DNA of 64,000 nt from Congeria kusceri (taxonomy: Eukaryota > Mollusca > Bivalvia > Myida > Dreissenidae): contig CM051036.1 of NCBI GenBank assembly GCA_027627225.1, positions 40,248,926 through 40,312,925 on the forward strand, read 5' to 3'. The notes under the pieces were generated by a model. The model saw only the letters and a program-made list of their open reading frames with translations, was not told the origin of the DNA and did not search any database. Shown here piece by piece: positions 26,601 through 37,659 of this stretch. Position 1 is the first letter of the stretch. The number at the start of each line of letters is the position of its first letter. The position numbers were made by a program, and so were the translations under genes.

Positions 26601-29600
26601 GCCTTCCACATTAACGCTTTGATCAAGTATGTCCAAAAATGCAACCTTCATCACTGAAATACGATTTGATATTTGCACTTACGAATAAATGATAACCGTG
26701 GACACGTAATAACTAATGCTATTTAACTCAAAAAAGTTCATATGTTAGCAGCTGAAACTTAATAAAATACAAGTCAAACACTAACTGGCTACTTTCGCTT
26801 TATAGGCAGCACCCTTTGAACACTGTCCACCTCCCTGATTATAAGCGGATAAAAGTCCAAAGACATTGGTCCCATGACTGAAAGATTGTTCAAACACAGT
26901 TGTTTAGTTCATATGCTAGTTGCAAGCATTACATTCACTAAACATCAACATCACATATTAGTACTTTATATTAATACAATTTATGTAAAAATATAGGAAT
27001 AATGAAACTCCAGAGACATCACCAAGACAGAAACCCTTATTACCATCCAATGGCCCTTTATTTGAGATAAGTGACCAATTGCCTAAACAATACTGGACAA
27101 TAAATACAGCACAAAACAAAACGTAAAAATGATTAAAACTGCGGTCACCGCATTGGAACGGTCAATGGAAAGCGCTTGTTAATAAACTTTAGTCTCATAG
27201 TATTGCAATTCAAATTAAATAGCAATAAAAGCGAATAGAAATTTAATTGAATTGCAATTTAATTACTCAATGGTTTAATGTTCATCAGAGCAACAGAATT
27301 GCAACTTTCTGAGGCACGATGCAATGAAAACAAAATACAATTATCAGCTAAATCCCTGCTTGTTGACAAGATTTCAAGACAAAACATCATATAGTACACA
27401 TCACAGAACCGATACAACTAATAAGACTTACTCTTGCAAACGTAAAAACTCGTTGTAGCTGTATTGGTAACCCGGGGACACGTCACTATTGTTGAGTTTG
27501 AAGTTCCAACTCAAATCAAGGTCCTTTCAAGACAAGTATTTATTAAATGTCATACGGTATATGCTATAGTAGAGTTTTATTGGTAAATTACAAAAATATG
27601 GTACGCTTCAGACACTTTTTCCAAACATGGCTATTAAGTTTTAGTTTTGTTGTAACAAATGCAGTCTATGTCATGGTATATAAATATCCTCATGGCATCG
27701 AGTACTTCTACTAAGTAATTCATAGTACTTGAACTCTTTTCAGAAGAAGAAAAATAACTTAATGATACAAATGAATGATAATCTTTATTCAACGGAAACT
27801 CACAATATTTTCCTTTAGGTACGGGTGATCAATATCCACCCCGGTATCCAGGACTGCCAGTGTTACTCCTTCTCCAGTCAGGCCCTGGTTCCACGCATCC
27901 TCTATGCCCATTCCGTACTTCGCGCCGAAAGCACTAGGCTTGATAATAAATGGTTACGCTTATATCAATTATTTTACATATTTACATATGTGTTTGACCT
28001 TATTATCTACACACACGTTAGTTATACTTCAAGTTGTATTTTTTCTAAACAAGAAATAAATAACATTTATACCATGTAAGCACATACCATAGGGTCGGTA
28101 TCTGTATCCGATGTAGGCTGAAATCGCCATCTCATGACTTGCTCAACTGCTTCTATCTGTAACATATGGCAAATATGACAATAATGATCACCTTATGGGT
28201 CGAATCCGGATCTTTTTTAATTTCCACCCATTTAATATTTTCTGTAGTGTATGAGGTGGGATCAAAGTGTTTGGCGGACATGTTTACCTGTGGACAATTT
28301 CTCCCTTAGATATATTGTCATCTCCCTTGTCTCTGATGGAGTAAGCCAAACAACAATAACTTTCTCATGCAGGGTTTCCCGCAGGCCTGTTTCGCTTGTC
28401 GGGCCCGACATGCCTTCAAAGAAGTTACTCATTTGCCGACATGCTTATATAACGCCGACATGCTTTAATTTTTAAAGCGACAACCCTTAATCCCTTTGTC
28501 TATTACACCTATCTTTAAATCACAGGGCCATATGCGAACTCCGTATTGATCGATAATGTCTAACTTCCAGCAGTGTTATTGACAAGTGACTGAACTGTTT
28601 TAGCCCGCCCACAACGATCTCATTACCCAATCAAAGACGGCGATTTTTAGGGCGGAGTTTATAACTTACTAACAACTAAAAACGTGTTTGACAACAAATA
28701 CTAACGTTGGAGGGAAAAGTGAACAGGCATTTTTAAACATTTGATTATTACATTTAGCGTTTTATTTTATCAAGTTAATTTCCTTCTCCATCTCACAAAA
28801 ATTATGGAAACGAATAATGTAATATAGAGCCTAATTTTAAACCCAACTTAACGTCGTCATACGTAATTTTGTTCTCATAAACACTGCAATTAAGCACGTG
28901 ACCAGTACACGCACGCTTTTCATGAGGCATCCGTGACCTTGAGCATGGCATTTTCGCGCGCTTTTGTAGCAAAACACGCTTTTTACATGGAGATACAGGC
29001 CCGTGTTTTATGTCAATTAGGAACCACATATTCAAGTATTTTAAACAATGGTGATTTTGTTCGGCTTTTAATTTCCGCATGTAGTATAACAAATATAAAT
29101 GATGGATTTCTTTTGCATCGGAAAACAATTAATGAAGTAAAAATAGTAAAAAAAACGAGCAGTCATGACAAAATTTGAAGGCGGAAAATGTTAGACTTTT
29201 AAACGGATCTGAATATATGTGAGATTGAAAACTACTTCCATACAAAATGCGATCAAGGGCGGTAGTTTAAGCGATACTGCCGATCGATTTGATCGCCGCC
29301 GGGATATCGAACGTCGCAGCCGATTTCGGAAATGTGGGGTCGCGCGATGCTGCCGATTTTGGGGAGTTGGATTCGAGCGGTGCAGCCAATTTTATTGAGG
29401 TGGGGTCGATCGTTGAAGCCGATTTTCGGGGAGCTGGGGTCGGGCGATGCGGCCGATTTCGAACAGGTGGTAGTCAAACGGAGCGGCCGATGTCGGGCGG
29501 GGTGGGGGTTAAGGGGTCGGATTTGAACGATCTCGGGGAAGGGGGAGGTGGGGGGGGGTCGAGAAGATTTTATTAGCGGGTGGTGGTGTCCTGAATGCCG

Positions 29601-30856
29601 ACATGCCTTCAAGAAATCCTGCGGGAAACCCTGTCATGTATTACTTTGTTTATTTGTTTGATTGGTTTTAATTAAAATTAAAAGAGAGCGTTTTGGTGTT
29701 GTGCTGTAATTGTATTGTGACTATGATTATCTTTTAAATAAAATTAACATTACTAGCTTTAAATGTTGCATTGCACCTGACTTTCGGATAACTAGTACTT
29801 TTATAGCTATTTACTTTCAGATGCTGTACTAAATAGCGACATTAAGCATCTGTTTTTGTTGTATAATGTTAACTACATGGACTAACGGGAAGCAGTCCCA
29901 GAGTCCAGTACAATAGTTAATTTGTATTTGTCATTTAGAGGACATACAACCTATTTAGTAATTCGCATGAAACTGAAGACAGTGTTTATTCATTCGAAAT
30001 ACAATTCGCACACCAGAAACATTAATTTATCAATTTTAATGCACCATATTTATGATGTACCACTATCAGTCTTGGTAAAGAACTTTGATGAATCAAAAAC
30101 TGAACTATAGTCTATCTAACAAATAACATTTGCCTTGTCATCCAGGTTCGTTATGGACTGTAAGTATTCCTCTGACAATTTCTCTGTTTCGCCAGGTTTT
30201 TGGAACACATAGATACCCGGAACAATCTTTAAAATACGACAGTAACAACTATTAAAAATACAAAAGTAACAGTAATTCAAATAATTTGCAAATGATACAG
30301 ACGGCCGACAAATGTATTAATAAAACTGGTTTAACATACTTTTCTAAATTTTCGTAAATTATGATTTGTTATATATGCCAATATACAACAAATCGTTACA
30401 CTCATAGCATTATATACTTTAGTGCATGACAGCGGTTGCCTTTCTAAATGAATGATTGCCTAGTGTCAAATAATCAAACTTTGCTTGCCAAATATTTGTC
30501 GATAAAAAAAAGCTTTAATGATATAAAACTATGTTTTGCAAGATTGTCAAGCATTTTCAGAAAACAATAATACTGCTGTGATTACGATTTTTCATATAAG
30601 CTCTGTCAGCTCATGGCATGTTGTGACTAAGCAATTATACACAATAGTTACTACGGAAAAATATTCAATGCTATCAATGTGGAATAATGTTTTTAAATAC
30701 CTTATAGAGATAAGTGTAGTCCTGTTTCTTTAAAACCTCTGAAACATGCTCAAAATTTGCGTCATTGAATTTGAAGAAAAATTTGTCGGTGTATTCCGAC
30801 AGAGATTTTCCGTTAACTGTGAATATCAGAAACACAAACACACACATAGACGACAT
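20669..30856 (-). CDS. Proprotein-convertase-like membrane protein (gene A)
   Basis: Thirteen exons: 30701-30856, 30134-30226, 28088-28156, 27804-27938, 27432-27523, 26786-26877, 26469-26653, 25805-25996, 25438-25544, 21974-22083, 21640-21757, 21187-21467, 20669-21003. They give 654 residues without frameshift. Order: signal peptide (1-18); prodomain (YTDKFFFKFND, about 19-106); S8/kexin-type catalytic domain with Asp137 (AVLDTGVD), His183 (DHGTNVFG) and Ser357 (FGGTSAS); P domain (about 412-543, SVNFWGENAGGLWTV); nine RTTE repeats (573-608); membrane helix (about 612-634); 20-residue basic tail. The position of the furin oxyanion Asn is Lys289 (FVYPSSKIG). Convertases cleave precursors after basic residues in the secretory pathway, but the Lys, a degenerate SWGP-equivalent motif (VNAYGYP) and a propeptide without dibasic sites (EQVMRWRF) make activity doubtful. 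Exon 2 seems to end at a GC donor. The start at 30856 gives the best signal peptide; an in-frame ATG lies at 30922. Confidence 0.88.
20811..20930. repeat. Coding 12-bp minisatellite (RTTE repeats)
   Basis: TCCGTTGTTCTT is repeated head to tail ten times, starting at 20811, 20823 and so on to 20919, with essentially no variation. On the minus strand it codes for nine RTTE units in the juxtamembrane stalk of gene A. Near-perfect identity indicates recent expansion and likely length polymorphism. Confidence 0.95.
22150..23340. other. Word-biased region in gene A intron 10
   Basis: On the plus strand, TTATGTC/TTTTGTC words recur about every 20-35 bases for more than 1 kb, well beyond the clean 21-bp array at 22376-22650. 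It reads as a long-decayed minisatellite with a strongly strand-asymmetric T/G content. No gene is supported inside it. Confidence 0.5.
22376..22650. repeat. 21-bp minisatellite, about 13 copies
   Basis: The unit TGTCAAATTGTTGTGTTGTTA recurs at 21-bp steps (22401, 22422, 22443 ... 22611), with a shortened first step and decayed last copy. Because 21 is a multiple of three, open frames run through it on both strands, but it lies inside an intron of gene A. Confidence 0.95.
23375..23660. repeat. About 85-bp tandem repeat, three copies
   Basis: CACCTGATCAT (or TACCTGATCAT) recurs at about 23428, 23513 and 23597, each preceded by an ATTCTTTTGA-like stretch and followed by an ATGATGAAA/ATGATAACA segment and TGACACGTCTT-like words. 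Spacing is 84-85 bp. It carries TGACATAA words, the complement of those enriched in the region to its left. Confidence 0.75.
28370..29633. mobile_element. Non-autonomous TIR DNA transposon, 1264 bp
   Basis: CAGGGTTTCCCGCAGG at 28370-28385 is exactly inverted at 29618-29633. The pentamer TCATG flanks both ends (28365-28369 and 29634-29638), a probable 5-bp target duplication. GACATGCCTTCAA occurs near both ends, inverted relative to the termini on only one side. CAGGG termini are common in the hAT superfamily, whose usual duplication is 8 bp, so superfamily is left open. No transposase frame is seen. It sits in intron 2 of gene A. Confidence 0.85.
29289..29560. repeat. GC-rich degenerate tandem repeat inside the TIR element
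   Basis: About 36-bp units built of GCCGATTTTGGGGAG and TGGGGTCG-GCGATGC words, six to seven copies, followed by a G-rich stretch (GGGGAAGGGGGAGGTGGGGGGGG). It is strongly CpG- and G-rich against an AT-rich background. Confidence 0.75.
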
Positions 30857-31933
30857 TTTGAAATACAGATCAAATTTCAGCCAGTACAGATCACTTACTT
30901 GTCGTGTCACATTCCATTGCATACATTAGCTATTGAAATGTGAAGGAAAAAAGGTTTACATTATGTGTGGCTAAAATATATTTAAAACCTATTCAACTGT
31001 TCACATTCAATGAAAACATTGACGTGTCAATTTCAACCACATTACTGTATAACTATCTTCCATTTTCTTGTTGCTCTTTCATTTTGCATATACATTTCTT
31101 CATAATTCTAATTTTAAAGATACATTTGAGAGAAACAAATAAAATACAAACATAATGGAGAATGAATGCATACGAGAACAAACACTACAATTACTTTTTC
31201 AATTATAAAAGTTGGTAAAAAGTAACTGTTCGTCTATTTAGGATGATATTCATTTAGAAAATGAAGTAATTTCTGTAATGCGTTGCGAAAAAGAACCTTG
31301 CTGGCTGAACCTGGTGTCATATTTCCAAAGCACCTCAGATACAATCATAAGTTAAGTCATATTTAAGTAGAGTAATCAAATAAAACTGTCCGTGTGAATG
31401 CCAATATTGAAAAAATTGATATATGTTTATGCTCACTACAAAATAGGTTTATTTTTATTTATTTATAAAACCATTTCATAAACATGCACGGTAAATGAAC
31501 CAGCCTCATAGTTAAGCAATTTTAGTATTTTAAAGATTTACTGAGCAGCTTTGTGCATAAGTACTATGGAGTCTTATTTTTGATTGCATCTAATATTCTC
31601 CTTGCCTCTAAAGAAGGAAGTCCCATATACCTTGGTTATATCTGATCATTCCATGCAGACAATGAATGGAATAGATCAGTTCCCAAACTTGCATTTACAT
31701 CTCATGTTTCCGGTTGAGAATCTTCGAAATATCTTTCCCAATAGAATGTCTGTTGGATGTAGACATAGAGTTACTCCAGGACACCTATATAATAAATGTA
31801 TATCTGATATTTCATTTGGAAGATGTAGAATGAGATACTTCCCTGTAATTGTTGCCTGGAACTAAATATAGTGCCTGATTATGAGGAACTGAAATAGGCA
31901 ACATACGGCGAGAGATAACCGTACTGCCTGGAG

Positions 31934-32010
31934 ACAGCTTAACTTGATACAAGAGGTGGCCTTTCCGCGAAAACAGCTTAACTTGATACAAGAGGTGGCC
32001 TTCCCGCGAA
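31934..32010. repeat. 38-bp tandem duplication
   Basis: ACAGCTTAACTTGATACAAG followed by AGGTGGCCTTTCCGCGAA occurs twice head to tail (31934 and 31973), differing by one base in the CCTTTCC/CCTTCCC stretch. Confidence 0.85.
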
Positions 32011-32218
32011 GAACTAGGCCTTTTTATACTTAACAATAAGACAACTATTATCTATACGAACGTTGTAAACAAAAGAACGCAGCAAGTTACCTTAATTAAG
32101 GGACTTATTCACAGAATTTTGTATTTTTGAAAAATGTTATTCATGTCTTAAATACAAAAACTAAAGCATCTGGTCTAACCAAAAGCAAATATTATAAAAA
32201 GAAACAAAAACAGATTTG

Positions 32219-32290
32219 CCTTCGCTGGGTCTCAAACCCACGACCTTCGGGATCAAAATGTGTAAGTCCAACCACTCGGCCATTCAAGGC
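32219..32290 (-). other. tRNA-like segment (minus strand), degenerate
   Basis: Read on the minus strand it has an A-box-like TGGCCGAGTGGTT and a B-box-like GTGGGTTTGAGACCC, 5' GCCTT pairing with 3' AAGGC, about the size of a tRNA. The remaining acceptor pairs mismatch and the B box departs from GGTTCGAANCC, so it is treated as a tRNA-derived repeat, not a working gene. Confidence 0.55.
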
Positions 32291-32492
32291 GGTGTATTAT
32301 TAACGCTATGTAAGTGATGCAGGTGTTTTCCAAATTTGACGAAAAGCGTTACAAACGCTTTATAATTTTATCCATTTCAATTGAAGATTTTTATCCAGAG
32401 ACGACATTATATGTTCAATATATTTTGTATCAGAAGTGTGTTTTTGCGTTTTTATAATGCATTTTTCTGTTTGGGATTTATGATAAAAATGT

Positions 32493-32550
32493 AATGGCCG
32501 CGTGGTTAAGGCGTTAGCCTTATCATCCAGAGGTCCGAGGTTCGACCATT
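32493..32550 (+). other. tRNA-like segment (plus strand), truncated
   Basis: ATGGCCGCGTGGTTAAGGCG (A box), an anticodon-arm-like stretch and GAGGTTCGACC (B box) give a Leu/Ser-like order, but the 3' acceptor strand is replaced by a T-rich run. Confidence 0.55.
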
Positions 32551-32745
32551 TTTTTTCTTTTTTTTGTTATAATTTGCTTGTTAATATACTTCAGATTTTT
32601 AGTTCCTTAAATGCTTAAATCGGTCATGTTAAGACATTTAATAGCATACTTTAAAAAAATACACAAATCTGTGAACAAGTCCCTTTAACTGTAAGGAAAA
32701 CACTGAGCTGAGGTGGAACATTATTTTAATACGGAAGCCTCATCT

Positions 32746-32750
<5 letters not shown>

Positions 32751-32786
<36 letters not shown>

Positions 32787-34290
32787 TTATTCCAAATTTA
32801 TTAATTTTCATAAACATACTTGTTATACTTGAACATACAAAAACACCATTTACAAACCTTGTATATAAGTATGTCTAGAAAAAATAAAGATGTTTTAATG
32901 TTTTGTCAGGGAGGTCAATTTAAAAGGTGTATATGAAGAAAAAGGAGAGAAAAAAAAAAAAAAAAAAAAAATCTATCAAATATAAGTAGGGTGTTTGGAA
33001 ATAAAAGTTTTGTTTGTTTAACTTTACCAGTGGAAAAAAATAAATAATAATAATAATAAAAAAGTGTATTTGGAAAAAAAGACAACAATTATTTCACAAA
33101 AGTGACTGGACATTGACCAGAAGTTATAAATCAATGAAAAACTGGTTAAAAAAAAAATAAAAATAAAAAAAATTAGTTAGGACGTTTGGATGGGGCTTTC
33201 ACGTTCGTCAGATGCCTCCATAAAACATCTCCAACGTAATTGATGTATTTGGCTCTTATTAGATGACTTTGCTATAATTTCTTCAATTTTGAGGCGATGA
33301 TTTAGGACATTTTGAAAACTGGCTATTTGAGGTACACGTTTTTCAAGTTTGCTTTTGAAAATATAGTACTTAGCTAACATAACTATAAAATTTATACAGA
33401 ATGACTCATTTTTGTTTACTGTTACGCAGTTACAAAAGGACATAGTGGTAAAAGTTAGTTCTATGTTTTCTTCAATTCCAAGTTTTTCTTGTATATACTG
33501 CTTTCCATCAGTCCAAAATATTTGGGTCCATTGGCATTCCCAGAACAAATGTAAATTTGATTCTGGGTACATAGAGCAAAAGTCACATAGATTTGAGGGT
33601 GTTAAATTGCATTTGTATAAGTATATATTGTTGGGGATGATCTGCATTAGATATTTGTATTGGAAATACCTAATTTTAGTATCAATTGATAACTTGAGTG
33701 GTTGGCTGAAAATAGTCTTAGGGTCTAGAGATTCCAAGTCTAATACTGTTTTCCATTTGCTCATTTGTTTGAATTCAATGGGTTTTTCTCTTTTTAACAG
33801 TAATTTGTAAATTAGTTTACACACTTTTGTAGAATCTTTTAGTTTATTTAAAATATTATCGGGAGTTGTATAGTCTGTATTATTTTGCTGTAGTGTTTGT
33901 TTCCATTCAGACGGAATGCTACAGATTAAACTATTATATTTCAGAAAGTCCCCTTGTTCTATATTATATAGGTATTGTATGTCTGAAAAGGAGTAAAATT
34001 GCTTTACTCTATAGTCAAATAAATGTTCTAGAAATAGAAACCCTTTGTCAAACCAGGATTTGTAGCATAGTGTTTTGTTTTTATTTTTTATAGACGAGTT
34101 TTCCAAATAATTTGTTTAAACACTGTCACGTTTACTTCGTTATAGGTTCCACAGAGCCATCCATGTATTACATTCTTTAGGAATTCCGATTTTATTTTTA
34201 AATCCTTCACTTCAGATGGCTTAAGGTTTGATTCAAAAATTAAGTTTCCACCAACGCTTGTAAGCATGTTTGTGTATATTTTAATTATTT
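32751..34290 (-). mobile_element. 5'-truncated LINE fragment (L1/Tx1-like C-terminus)
   Basis: A poly-T tract at 32751-32785 is the A-tail of a minus-strand insertion. An open frame at 33177-34106 codes for about 300 residues of the end of a reverse-transcriptase ORF2, including a zinc-binding knuckle (NLCDFC...HLFWEC) as in L1/Tx1-clade elements, and the preceding YNSLICSIPSEW stretch. Similar coding continues upstream in another frame (NVIHGWLCGTYNEV, about 34125-34260), so one frameshift near 34105 breaks it. The endonuclease and reverse-transcriptase catalytic domains are absent. This is a dead copy, not a host gene. Confidence 0.8.
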
Positions 34291-36530
34291 TGATATTTTA
34301 GCTCCCTTACATGTACTACTGAATTCTAGTGATCGGAATAAGTCCTTAAAATCAGTCCTTGATTAATCAGAAGCAAAAGTGACTGATTAATCAAATAATC
34401 ATGACTAAACATGTGGATTTTTATTGTTCAACATAAATATTTCATCCAATCATGTTTTTACCAATTTAAATGTTTGTCAATTTATTTTGTACTACTTGTC
34501 TTTAGATTAAACAAAAATAGATTGAATCTGCAGATTTGCTGTTGTTAAAACTTAAAAGTAATAATGAAATTTTAACTGCTTGAATTAATTAGACTACGAC
34601 AGTTAATCATTTATTAATATTTGCATATATCTACAAAGGCACTTTATAAAGAATATGTTGTGTACTACGCCCAGCATCCCAACCCCCTTGACATTGCAGT
34701 GATTTGTCGGATATACATGTAATGTAAAAGGCATAACATCTCGACCGTAAACTAAGTACAAGCTCTTTATAAGGAAGTACACGTAGAATACATATTTTAT
34801 GATTTTAAAACCACAGGCAAGCATATGCTTTGTATATTACCTAAATGATCAATAAAAAAGTATTTACCAATCCGTGCTAAAATGCATTATAAATTTATGA
34901 AAATCCTTTAATGGACGCACTGACAACCTATGAAGAAATGTTTAATAGTATTGTTCATGTATATTACATTGGATGTACAATGTATTTTATTTATAATACC
35001 GGTATATTTAGCAGTTTAGAACTAAAAAACACTAATTTTGACTATATAATACATAACAAATAGTACCAGTGACACGTACACATTTCGTTGATTAATTTTT
35101 CCCATCGTCATCGTCACGTCATGGCTCTGTTCGTCATGATTATTTGACGAAATGATTAATAAGCCAATCACTACTGAATTCCTTATAGCAGCTTCAGAAA
35201 AACAGCCATGATACAAAGGATACATCAAAAACTATGTGAAACTATAATCGAAGTAGATACAATATGGTTTCCTAATTAAAAACAATAACAATTATGCCGA
35301 AATTTCTATTTTTATTTGATACTTTATTCATTCGCCTTATTGAGAATTAATTTTAAATTAGAATTTGAGATAACTCGAAAACAACAAATTAACTCTAGGA
35401 CAGAAGTAATAATCAACATTGAAGATTCAACGTTTATATATAAGTGGCATTTCAATTGTTTCATTAATTAAATCCATTTTTAGAGCGTAGCTGTCTAGGA
35501 CCACTTTTGACCTAGATTTCTTGCGATAATTATGCAGCGGGAAAAATGATGCCAATAAAATTTGGCAAATTTTCTAATTTTAGTGAATGCAAACTTACAA
35601 CAATGGTTTAATGTACACTAATAACAGTTGCATACTTTTGGGGATTAACATTTACATACTTGTTTACATAAGCATATAAACATATCTTCGACATACACTC
35701 TGAACATCATTATGAACAATTTTACTCATTGTGTAAACCTATTTATTTAAGCTAGATTGCATCGAAAGCCTTAGGTTTATAGAGCCACTCTCGAGTCCGT
35801 TTCTTGGGTAGAACCAGTACTTGGTGTCTTTGGGGGAGATCTTGAAAACGCTCCCCCGGTGGTGATCGAACCCGGGAGATACATCAGACTTGCAAGGGAC
35901 AATATAAATGTTATAAAAGACAACTTATTATCTACACATGGAGCATTTACATTTGGAACCAGTCCAAGTGCGGATAAGCCTTCTGCAGTCGGAATAGTTT
36001 TTAGAACACCGTATATCTGTAGGAAGGCTACTCCGCAGGCACGAATACACTATGTGCAATACTAATGATGCATATAGTAAATTATTTAACATAACTATGT
36101 ACACTTGTCTAATATAGAATAATTTTCATTAATTCCCGCAATAATTGTCTGACAATTGTAATTTGTTAAATTTGCCTGACAAATGTATGTATCAATTATG
36201 TTTACGTAAATTAGATCTACTAGTATTTAGGCGCTTCATGTATCACTGGTACAAACATGGGGCGGTATATGTTCGGTATATTCACGGTACAGATATTAAT
36301 AATGATTCAGTTTATCTGAAATTAATGTTGGGGCCGAAACGTTTTCGTAACCGATCATCCTGGTCGTCTTGTATTATTATTATATTAATTTAAACGCCGA
36401 TTGTCTTTTTCAAAGTCATTTCTTGTTTTCATTAATTAAATACAATTTTAAAATCAAAAGAACAAAAGAATACGTGAAACATGATATACTGAACAAGTGA
36501 TTAAGTTAGCGACGTGGAAATGCTTGCTAA

Positions 36531-36652
36531 TTTCGCGATACAGAGGAATTCGCTAATATGTCTGTCAGCAAATATTGCAGCGATTGCCGATATAGAAATT
36601 CACTTAAGTTTGATAGTTTATTCAAGTCTCATCCACATTTACAAGTTATGTA
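36531..36652. repeat. Direct repeat, left copy
   Basis: About 120 bp shared with 37511-37631: TCGCGAT-CAGAGGAATTCGCT, then CAGCAAATATTGCAGCGATT and GCCGATATAGAA, ending CATCCACATT-ACAAGTTAT. Differences are scattered substitutions only. Confidence 0.85.
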
Positions 36653-37510
36653 CAAACCAACAAAACCTGTAGTCATTCTAAACAGAATTATAAGATACTA
36701 TTAACAAGTCATATATGCACATTCTAATATATATACACAGCACTGTATGATAAAAAAACAACAGAACTAGTCTAATATCTTAACAGAATAAAACATGTGT
36801 TAGCCTTAGAGATTTTTTTTTTTAATATTGAAATTCGGCAATTATTGATAATACAAATACTTTTTACGTTTAGCTAAAATTAGGTAACAACGATCGCGGA
36901 TGTGTATTTATTTCTCCGGACGTTGCTATAGATAAATATATATGGAGAGTTCCATGTTAAAATTTAAAATGTTTATAAATTGAAGCAATATATAAATGTA
37001 AACAAATACATTATTTGAACCAGTGTGATTTTTAGTTCTTTTTCAAGTCACAGGTATAGGCAAAGCATACTAATACGAGATGCAGTCACTCGCATTTGTG
37101 CCATTTTTATCATAGATATATTACATTGAAATGGTCTGAAAGAAGAATCATTTCTGATCAAAATCTGCCATTTTCATACTTCTGTATCAAAATACATACC
37201 AAAACTACATTTTACAAATACAACATATCACATGTGTACGGAGCACTTTGACGTCATTAAGCCATACCCCTTTTAGAATATGTTAGAACATGTTTCTATG
37301 ATCATGAAGAAGTTATAATCTACATGTATTCTTTGGTATAAATGTTAGGGTTTGTCAATACCTTTATGATATGATGATATGATATGACTTGAGACCGAAC
37401 ATGGACAAAATGACTTGTATGTATTTTTACCGAAATTTTTAAAAAAAGTGTGCAACTAATTTTACTGTTAAAATACTCTGTTAAAGTAGGTTCGCAATGT
37501 ATATTTATTT

Positions 37511-37631
37511 CGCGATTCAGAGGAATTCGCTTATATGTTTGACAGCAAATATTGCAGCGATTGCCGATATAGAAGTTTACTATAGTTTGATAGTGTGTTC
37601 AGGTCTCATCCACATTCACAAGTTATATACA
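37511..37631. repeat. Direct repeat, right copy
   Basis: Same orientation as the copy at 36531, 980 bp away. The two could be the ends of one element or two insertions of a short family; the sequence between them shows no gene. Confidence 0.85.
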
Positions 37632-37659
37632 TCACATAAAACCAAAAAAATATATTATT

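Larger units (their letters stand above)
32096..32688. mobile_element. TTAA-flanked TIR element carrying two tRNA-like segments
   Basis: TTAA at 32096-32099 is followed by GGGACTTATTCACAGAATTTT; the inverted counterpart (AAATCTGTGAACAAGTCCC) ends just before TTAA at 32685-32688. Arms match over about 28 bp with a few changes. TTAA target duplication is typical of piggyBac and Kolobok groups; assignment to either is inference. The interior holds two tRNA-like stretches in opposite orientation and no coding frame. Confidence 0.7.

Noticed and set aside
29253..29612. Frames over the GC-rich repeat at 29.3-29.6 kb
   Set aside because: Produced by the tandem core of a TIR element; no conserved domain.
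31584..31865. 93-residue plus-strand frame
   Set aside because: No splice context or recognisable motif, and composition is like flanking non-coding DNA; possibly old transposon sequence but not supportable.
32219..32550. Functional tRNA genes
   Set aside because: Acceptor stems are mismatched or missing and both lie inside a TIR element; tRNA-derived repeats are the better reading.
35859..36065. 68-residue plus-strand frame near a B-box-like CGGTGGTGATCGAACCCGGG
   Set aside because: The start overlaps a tRNA-like repeat tail and the rest shows no domain; treated as repeat-derived.
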